From the NCBI GenBank assembly GCA_038502395.1, contig JARJIL010000008.1:43794001-43858000 (forward strand): a stretch of 64,000 nt of DNA, in the 5' to 3' direction. Made by a program: the position numbers and the translations under genes. A model generated the notes under the pieces. It saw only the letters and a list, made by a program, of their open reading frames with translations. It was not told the DNA's origin and made no database searches. The DNA is from Dittrichia graveolens (Eukaryota > Streptophyta > Magnoliopsida > Asterales > Asteraceae). This document shows positions 57,472 to 64,000 of the stretch, in pieces. Within the stretch, counting starts at the first letter, position 1, and the number at the start of each line of letters is the position of its first letter.

Positions 57472-58375
57472 GGCCAGCACTACTGCAATTTTGTTCAGTA
57501 GTTGAGACCCCTTCCTCATAAATGATATGGCCTAGGTACTTCAATTTCTTGGCACCAAACTCACACTTGCTTCTTTTAGCTACAGGAGAGTTTTTTCAGC
57601 AACCTAATACCATCCTTTAATGCAAATAGTGATTTTCCCAATTGGAACCGTACACAAGTATGTCGTCAAAGAACACCAAAACAAACTTCCTTAAATATGG
57701 CTGAAAGATGGAGTTCATTAAACTTTGAAATGTAGACGGTGCGTTAGTGAGGCCAAATGGCATCACAAGAAACTCAAATTGTCCATTATGGGTCTTGAAA
57801 GCTGTTTTATAAACATCTTTTGGGTCAACATGAATATGATAATACCGAGATCGTAGATCAATTTTTGAAAAAAATGGGTACCAAATAATTCATCAAATAA
57901 CTCCTCAACAAGTGGTATAGGGAAATGATCAGGAATGGTAGCTTGGTTAAGCTTTCTGTAGTCCACACACATACGCCATCACCCATCCTTCTTAATCAAC
58001 ACAATCGGAGAAGCAAAATAGCAGTTACTTGGTCGAATAACTCCTTGCTCTAATAATTCTGAAGTTAACCGTTCAATGGCATCTTTTTTGGAGAAGTGGT
58101 TACTGATAGGGTCTAAGGTTTATGCCCAAAGTGCCTTCCTTGATAGGGATTTCATGATCAAAACCCTTGTGTTGAGGTGGTAGAGAGGTAGGATAGGCAA
58201 AAGCATCGTTGTACTCAGCTAGCAATAGAGACAATTCATTTGAAACACCATTAGCTTCCTGATTTTTGTGAAGAATGATTTGATGCTCATTAATCTCACC
58301 TTGAGCTAACAAAATCTGAAGCATTGATAATTCACCACCTTGTTGTATTTCGTTTTCTAGTCGGCCTTTATACAT
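57472..58375 (-). pseudogene. Element A reverse transcriptase (decayed)
   Basis: In order on the minus strand: LLLAEYNDAFAYPTSLPPQH, then FDHEIPIKEGTLGINLRPYQ (58375-58105), MCVDYRKLNQATIPDHFPIP and LVEELFDELFG (57972-57890), then KTAF...FLVMPFGLTNAP-type and VFFDDILVYG-type segments in shifted frames to about 57640. Several frame changes interrupt it. It resumes at 55430 on the far side of element D. Confidence 0.83.
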
Positions 58376-58378
58376 AGT

Positions 58379-58735
58379 CTATAACTTCTTTGGACCTGCC
58401 CCTTTTAAAACCACTTTCTGACCTTGAAACTGGAATTCTACAATTTTATCTTGGTAATTCATTTTAATGTATCCCAAGATGGTAAACCACTGCACCTCTA
58501 GGACCAAGTCACAGCCTCCTAATGGCATCACATACAAATCCTGCTTAAAAGTAAGACCTTGCATTTTCCATGTAAAGTTCTCAACAATCTGATCACATGC
58601 TTCTAATTCTCCATTCGCCACTTTAACAAGCATGGTGTTCTATCATCTAATTTGCACCAAAGTTTCAATGCAAGACCTCTATCAATAAAGTTATGAGAAC
58701 TTCCCGTATCCATGAGTATTTGCAGACTTCATTTT
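58379..58735 (-). pseudogene. Element A protease
   Basis: LMDTGSSHNFIDRGLALKLW (58715-58655) holds an intact Asp-Thr-Gly. A one-base shift then leads to VKVANGELEACDQIVENFTW and VMPLGGCDLVLEVQWFTILG (58633-58480), the RVP_2 protease of chromoviruses. Confidence 0.83.
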
Positions 58736-58799
58736 CCATAATACTCTATGACTCTCATGGCTTGATACATTTCTTTACCTTCTAAAGCATTAACTAAAA

Positions 58800-58999
58800 T
58801 TTGGGCCAACTCAACTTCCTCCTCTTCTTCTTCTACCCCTTACTTCAAAATCCTCCAATTCTATATGATAGAATTGAGGTCTTTTACCCTTGCATCTATG
58901 GCCAACCGTGTACTTTTCATCACATAAATAACATAAACCCATGGCTCTTTTTTCATCAAACTCAGCTGGGGATAAGGTTTTTCGTTAATTATTGGTTTT
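58800..58999 (-). pseudogene. Element A Gag C-terminus with zinc knuckle
   Basis: LSPAEFDEKRAMGLCYLCDE continues KYTVGHRCKGK, the C-x2-C-x8-H-x2-C-like knuckle of chromovirus Gag. The N-terminal Gag lies beyond element E and outside the window. Confidence 0.8.
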
Positions 59000-59023
59000 G
59001 TTAGTGGGTTCAGTTAATTTCTG

Positions 59024-60349
59024 TGTAACATCCAGAAAATAAATGTGTATTATATAAGTGTTATATATGTTATAGTGATTGTAAGTAATAATATGTGAAT
59101 TTAACTAGAAGGGCCAAAGTTGTCAAAGTAAAAAAATTGAATAGTCAAGGGATTATTTATGTCAATATGATAAACTTGTATATAAACCCATATTTGACTT
59201 TCCAAGTCAAATACTTGACATTTGCAACACTTTACAGCAACATCTTCTTTTAACCATAGTTTAGGAGTTTCGCACAAGAGAAAGCAGGGTATTATCATCA
59301 TCATCACCTCCATCTTAAGACACTTAAGATATGATTGGTTTGTTTGTTTCAAGTTCAAATGGGTTAATATGATTCAAATGGTTGAATCAAGAATCAAAGC
59401 ATGTTATTTATGTGTTTTAATTGTTTTAGACTGTTAGGGATGTTGGAAAACACCCCCAAGATGTTAAAAACGGATTAGAATGAGTTTTGGGATGTTTTGG
59501 CTAGAATTCAGTGTTTGTACAGCGTTTGAACCGTAAGTCGGACACGACGAACACGGCCCGTGTAGCCTTACAGGGCGTGTGTATATAATTCGGAGGAGAT
59601 GTACACGGCCCGTGTAGAGTTAATGGCAGTCATAGGGCCATGTTAGTAATCATGGTTGTGTACCGTGTAAGGGTTACACGACCCATGTAGGTCTCTTTGA
59701 TCCAACTTTTGTGATGTTTGAATGTCGTACATGTAGAGAAGAGGGTACACGGCCCGTGTAGGGTTACACGGCCCGTGTAGTAGTCAGTTTAGATTAGAAA
59801 TGTATGTTTTTAATTAAATATTGTTGTATTATATGTGTAGCATGTGTGTTATTACAATGAATACTTGTATGTGTGTTATTACAATGAATACTTGTATTTA
59901 TTCATCATATGTGTTATTCAGCATACTGCTATGTGCAGTGGCTCATAAATAGTACAGTACTATGGCTCAGTTTGCTGCTCTCGGTCTAGAACAAGTGGCT
60001 GGCAGGTCTCACTATGTGATTATATACATGTGTTTATATGAATTGCAGTCTGGTTTACTCACTAAGCTCTCGTAACTTAATAGATATTATTTTATGTGTT
60101 TTGCAGGGCACAATAAAAGTAGAGGCAAAGCTCCGGTTTGACACATTTGTTAAAACTTTTGAAAGAAACCAAACACCTGGTTGTGTAGAACAAGTTTTTG
60201 ATATTAAACTTGTAATACTTTTATGTGTGTAGTTTTTTTTAAATAGTTTTAAAACAATTACGCTTTCGCTTTCATGTAAACTTTTCAGTATGTGAATTAA
60301 TTATATGGGATTTAGTAGAAAGAACAGTTTTATAAATTGGGGCTTTACA
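59024..60349 (+). repeat. Element E, 5' LTR (gypsy, 1,326 bp)
   Basis: TGTAACATCC ... GGGGCTTTACA, followed after three bases by a primer site. TATA candidate CTTGTATATAAACCC (59175). A cluster of the palindrome TACACGGCCCGTGTA fills 59550-59780, and an acceptor-like block TTTACTCACTAAG ... TTTTGCAGG lies at 60053-60107. The 3' LTR is outside the window. Confidence 0.85.
59550..59780. repeat. TACACGGCCCGTGTA palindrome cluster in LTR E
   Basis: Perfect 15-bp palindromes at 59602-59616, 59746-59760 and 59765-59779; a perfect 13-mer core at 59551-59563; degenerate copies near 59632, 59660 and 59675-59690. Confidence 0.95.
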
Positions 60350-60352
60350 ACT

Positions 60353-60365
60353 TGGTATTAGAGCC
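60353..60365 (+). other. Primer binding site of element E
   Basis: TGGTATTAGAGCC: initiator-Met type with C to T at one position. Confidence 0.85.
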
Positions 60366-60888
60366 AAGGTTTGAGGGATCTGGATGTGTGCTATGCAAAG
60401 TCTGGACTTGAACCATGGTTTTGAAAATTATCAAACTGGAGGCTTGCAGCTTGGTGAGTATAACTAGCAATTATATTGATTATGTATTATGTGAGAATCA
60501 TATGCGAGAACATGATGTGTTGAGAACTGATATGATATATGTCTACAACTTATTAAAGTTGGTTTTATATGTGAATTCTTATCTAATTGAATTGTTATAT
60601 GAATAGGTGAGAATATGATGCTAGAATTAAAGTTAAACTTATGAAGTAAGGTATCGAGTGGTGAAAGTTAAGATTTGGTATGTACATTGAATTTGAAGTG
60701 GTAAAGAGGCCCATACTACTACAATTACAAGGTAAATGCTAGAACTTGATAGAATCATGGTTATAACTTATGGATCAGGTTAGGGGTAGTATGTTAGAAT
60801 AGGAAGCTTATAGTGTTGGTTAGCTTTCCTTATGATAGAAAGTATATGTGTGATTGATTATGAAGAGTTAGTTTTATTTTAGCTCAGC
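60366..60888 (+). other. Leader of element E
   Basis: Untranslated region between the primer site and gag. The ORF 60415-60606 has no domain. Confidence 0.6.
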
Positions 60889-61507
60889 ATGGTTAATACA
60901 AGGGGTTCAAGAGCATCTAATAACACTAAGGGTGGTCCGGATATTAATCAAGGAATTCCAGAACCTACAATCGAAGAGATTATAGCAAGGGAAATTAGTA
61001 AAGCTTTGGAGCAGAATATTCCCAATATTATAAAACAAGTTGCAGATTAGATAAGTGATTAGAATAGGGAAGTGTTTACAGGAAATTCCAACTAGGTTAG
61101 CTAATGGGGGTGAAGGTATTAATCCTCAACCCCAAGTCATTATACATGAGGCATCAAATAGTTGTACGTTTAGAGACTTTGTGGCCTGCCAACCGCCATT
61201 GTTTTATAAGGCGACTGATCAGGTCGCCAGTCATACATGGATCTTCGAGATTGAAGATGCATTCCATACGTGTTCGTGTGCACTTAAGAATAAAGTAAGA
61301 TATGCAACCAATCAGTTGAGAAGTGTGGCTAAGGATTGGTGGAATATGGAAGTGAAACAAAAGGGTTACACTCGGATTGAAGTTATGACATGGGAGGAAT
61401 TTAAAGAAATTGCTTTACAGCAGTTTGTGCCACAAACAGATTCTCCTCCCGAAGTGGAAATAGCCGATGATAAAACTAAATTCTCCTCTCGAAGTGGAAA
61501 TAGTTGA
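60889..61507 (+). pseudogene. Element E Gag (decayed)
   Basis: The ATG at 60889 opens 53 codons (MVNTRGSRASNNTKGG, PTIEEIIAREISKALEQNI) up to TAG at 61048. In another frame the retrotransposon Gag domain follows: CTFRDFVACQPPLFYKATDQ, SHTWIFEIEDAFHTCSCALK, RYATNQLRSVAKDWWNMEVK and MTWEEFKEIALQQFVPQ. It stops abruptly before the knuckle and is joined to protease-linker sequence by a deletion. Confidence 0.83.
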
Positions 61508-62290
61508 TGATAAAACTGTGATTATATCATATGTGTTTAAGCATAATGTGTTAGAAATCGATACTGTTAGATTCCCCATTGATTTGATACCTATGACTAT
61601 GAGGGAATTCCAATTAGTAGTGGGGAAGAACAGAAAGTGATACAGGTTCATACTCCAAGTGGGGAAGAACTGGTTATATGTGGTGATACTACAAAGGGAA
61701 AATCATGTACGTGTTCTGTTTCCAAAGCTAGGAAGTATCTTCAGCATGGGTACACTGCCTTGTTAGCTTATGTTATAGATACTAAATTGGAAAAGAGACA
61801 GATGAGTTTAGAAGAGGTGAAAATAGTATGTGAGTATCCTAATGTGTTTCCCGAGGATTAGTTTCCCGAGGATTTACCGGGAATACCGCCAAACAAACAA
61901 GTTGAGTTCATAATAGACTTAATACCGGGAGCTTCACCGATTGCAAGGGCTCCATACAGACTTGCTCCTTCATAAATGCAAGAACTTATGAAGCAACTCC
62001 ATAAGTTCAGCAGATCATGAGAAACATCTCCGAGAAGTCCTAGAGACATTAAGGAAAGAACAACTATATGCCAGGTTTTCTAAATGTGAATTCTGGATCC
62101 AAGAAGTACAATTTTTGGGTCATTTAATCAATAAGGATAGAATCAAAGTGGATACTACAAAGGTTGAGGCAGTGATGAAGTGGGAGTCCCCAAAGAACCC
62201 GACAGAGATCAGAAGCTTTCTAGGATTGTCAGGTTATTATAGGAGGTTTATTCAGGATTTTTCAAAGACTGTTGTTCCTTTAACCAAATA
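61508..62290 (+). pseudogene. Element E protease/RT region with internal deletions
   Basis: LIPMTMREFQ-like and SGEELVICGD segments (61580-61690), SKARKYLQHGYTALLAYVID (61715-61780), then EYPNVFPED and LPGIPPNKQ ... APYRLAPS with stops (61830-61975). After MQELMKQLH the sequence jumps to REVLETLRKEQLYARF and the LSGYYRRFIQDFSKTVVPLT block (62040-62290). The RT centre with its YVDD/FIDD motif is therefore deleted. Confidence 0.82.
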
Positions 62291-62303
62291 AACTAAGAAA
62301 AAT

Positions 62304-62828
62304 GTGGAATTCATGTGGGGAAGTGATCAACAAGTCGCTTTCTCAACTCTCAAGCAGAAATTATGTAAAGCACAGGTTCTTACATTGCGTGAAGAAATTG
62401 AAGAAATTGTAGTATTTTGTGACGCTTCATCTAATGGGTTGGGTTGTGTTTTGATGCAAAAGTGTAGGGTTATTGCTTATGCATCTAGACAGTTGAAACC
62501 ACATGAAATTAATTACCTGACTCACGATTTAGAGCTAGCAGCAATAGTTTTTGCACTCAAGATATGGAGACACTATATATATGGTGTGAAGTTTACTATT
62601 TATACCGACCATCAGAGCTTAAAGTATTTTAAAGATCAGAAAAATCTCAACATGCGACAAAGGCGATGGTTGGAATTGTTGAATGATTATGATTGTGAGA
62701 TATTATATCATCCCGGTAATGCTAACGTGGTAACCGATGCTTTAAGCAGAAAGACAAGAATAATACTTACAAAGAATCAATCGTTAAGAATGACAGTTAC
62801 GACACCTTTGATTGATGTGATAAGAACA
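62304..62828 (+). pseudogene. Element E RNase H
   Basis: Open from 62304: RT tail (FMWGSDQQVAFSTLKQKLCK) and RNase H with its acidic residues in FCDASSNGLG, HDLELAAIVFALK and YTDHQSLKYF, then LLNDYDCEILYHPGNANVVT and DALSRK. It is the best preserved domain of E, but it has no intact RT and is cut at 62829 by LTR F. Confidence 0.85.
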
Positions 62829-64000
62829 TGTAACACCGTAAAATCACAAGCCATTTTTTTAAAGGACGCTGCGGAAGCTTTTAAACAAACAAACTATTTA
62901 CATACAAAACAACATTAACAACTGTACAAACATTGTTCACAAAATAAGTATCATTGTGTTACAAAAACTACAGGCTCGTTTCGTTTCCAAAAATAATATC
63001 AGAGTCAGGTCATCCCTTTCCTTCTACTAACCTCACAAACACGAACCTGCAAAAGCAACAACTGAGGGGAATTAGCACAAAACTAAGTGAGTAGAGGCTA
63101 AACACCAAAAGCAAACATCATCAGTCAATATCAAAGCATGTAACCACGTATCCCGAGAAGACTGGCGGTTCGGCGTAGAACCTACAACCAATGCTGGCCA
63201 AAACAAAGGTTTACCGATAGCCCTCCACTGAATTGGCACAATGCACTCCCCCTCTGATGCAACATATGCACCAGTAAGGCTAACACTGTTCAACCAATCA
63301 GTGAACGAGCCCAGCCCAATTCTACGTATAGTTGTCTTCCCAACGCAACTCGAATTCATACTAAGAGTGCGTATCGACCAAATATTCATGCAGCAGATAT
63401 TAATCAACAATAATCACAATTAACAATTCAATCAATCCAATCCAATCACAATCATGCATCACACCAATAATATTAACCGAAATCTTTACCATCCGCGATT
63501 AACGTCCACTCACCTCAAAATTCACACGGGCTCAGAAATCTAATTTTACTGAGTCTTTTGATTGCCTGAAAACACAACAACAATCAAATCAGTCGCGAAT
63601 ATATAAATATATCTTCACATATATATTTATATCTCAAATTTATCAAAACAACTCAATTAAATCACATAATAAATATCCTAACTCAAACCAAGCAAAACAA
63701 TAAAGAAACAACCAAACAATCGGATTTGGGGCCTGTCGCGCCGTGACATACCCCTTGTCGCGCCGCGACGGGTATCGGATTTTAAAACCGAGAACAAACA
63801 ATCGGATCTCACTCTAGAATCGGATTTAAGAGTCGGATTTACCAAGGTCTCGGATTTTAAGGTCGGTTTTCACTAACATTCGGATTTCTCAAAGCTGATT
63901 TATGTAACTTGCGGATTTCCACAATCCGAAACCCAAATTCCGCTTTTTTTATGAATGTCGCGCCGCGACATTTGATGTAGCGCCGCGACGCGCTAACAAT
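62829..64000 (-). repeat. Element F: gypsy LTR inserted in E, runs off the window
   Basis: Starts TGTAACACCG on the plus strand, matching the inverted end of LTR C (TGTAACACCGG), so it lies in the minus orientation. The minus strand has CTACTCACTTAG ... CTTTTGCAGG (63095-63047), the same block as in C and E. The far part carries TCGGATTT words and GTCGCGCCGCGAC palindromes. Solo LTR or element edge; not decidable here. Confidence 0.8.
63735..63996. repeat. GTCGCGCCGCGAC palindromes and TCGGATT words in LTR F
   Basis: Perfect 13-bp palindrome at 63757-63769, perfect 15-mer TGTCGCGCCGCGACA at 63956-63970, one-mismatch copy at 63735-63747, and a compound GCGCCGCGACGCGC near 63981. TCGGATTT-type words occur about nine times between. 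Confidence 0.93.

Larger units (their letters stand above)
50640..59023 (-). mobile_element. Element A: Ty3/gypsy (chromovirus-like), interrupted and truncated
   Basis: Minus-strand domain order is Gag knuckle (58999-58800), protease (58735-58379), RT (58375-57472, continuing at 55430), RNase H (about 55222-55031), integrase (51084-50656). Protein continuity across 55441-57466 and 51137-54753 shows these are later insertions. At the right, A stops where element E begins; at the left it ends inside integrase. No LTR of A is in the window. Confidence 0.85.

Overview
This is a nuclear genome window from a flowering plant, most likely a eudicot of the daisy family (Asteraceae). The evidence is its AT-rich, intron-containing genes, dense LTR retrotransposons with initiator-Met-tRNA primer sites, Helitrons, CACTA, MULE, hAT and Harbinger remnants. 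The family guess rests on two recognised gene types: a FERONIA-like kinase fused to jacalin lectins, and an ARID/CCHC ORF of a kind common in Asteraceae annotations. It is an inference. All exon models are read by hand from splice signals and reading frame; no search was run.

Layout. 0-2 kb: hAT-like remnant with a BED zinc-finger fragment. 2.3-5.9 kb (-): an intact four-exon strictosidine-synthase-like gene. 6.8-14.3 kb (-): a complete but decayed Ty1/copia element with perfect GATGA target duplications. 14.3-25 kb: repeat land with an inverted-repeat MITE family often beside (TA)n, two Helitrons, and SIRE-like and short solo copia LTRs. 26.0-28.2 kb (-): a two-jacalin lectin gene whose first exon is a transposase-associated zinc-binding domain. 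29-38 kb: MITEs, a foldback element, a Harbinger-type MITE, a CACTA end and a MULE-like element. 39.7-41.8 kb (+): a kinase fused to two jacalin domains. 43.5-44.2 kb: a broken B3-like gene. 45.2-45.7 kb: a short Helitron. 48.4 kb: an orphan first exon, followed by a CACTA end and a decayed Transposase_24 gene. 50.6-64 kb: a nested retrotransposon stack. A chromovirus-like gypsy (A, -) was hit by a non-autonomous copia (B, +), which itself carries a solo gypsy LTR (C). A was also hit by a small retroelement with an ARID domain (D, -) and by a second gypsy (E, +). E is in turn interrupted by a further LTR (F).

Three observations stand out. (1) At least six unrelated LTRs each carry an irregular cluster of one short, element-specific motif, most of them perfect GC-rich palindromes; in the 7.5-kb copia element the same palindrome recurs in both LTRs, downstream of the pol remnant and inside gag. 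(2) Element D carries a CCHC knuckle, a protease-like domain without its catalytic Asp-Ser-Gly, and an ARID DNA-binding domain. (3) Two jacalin genes about 11 kb apart share intron positions and phases but have different first exons (transposon-derived domain versus kinase), which suggests exon-level domain exchange.
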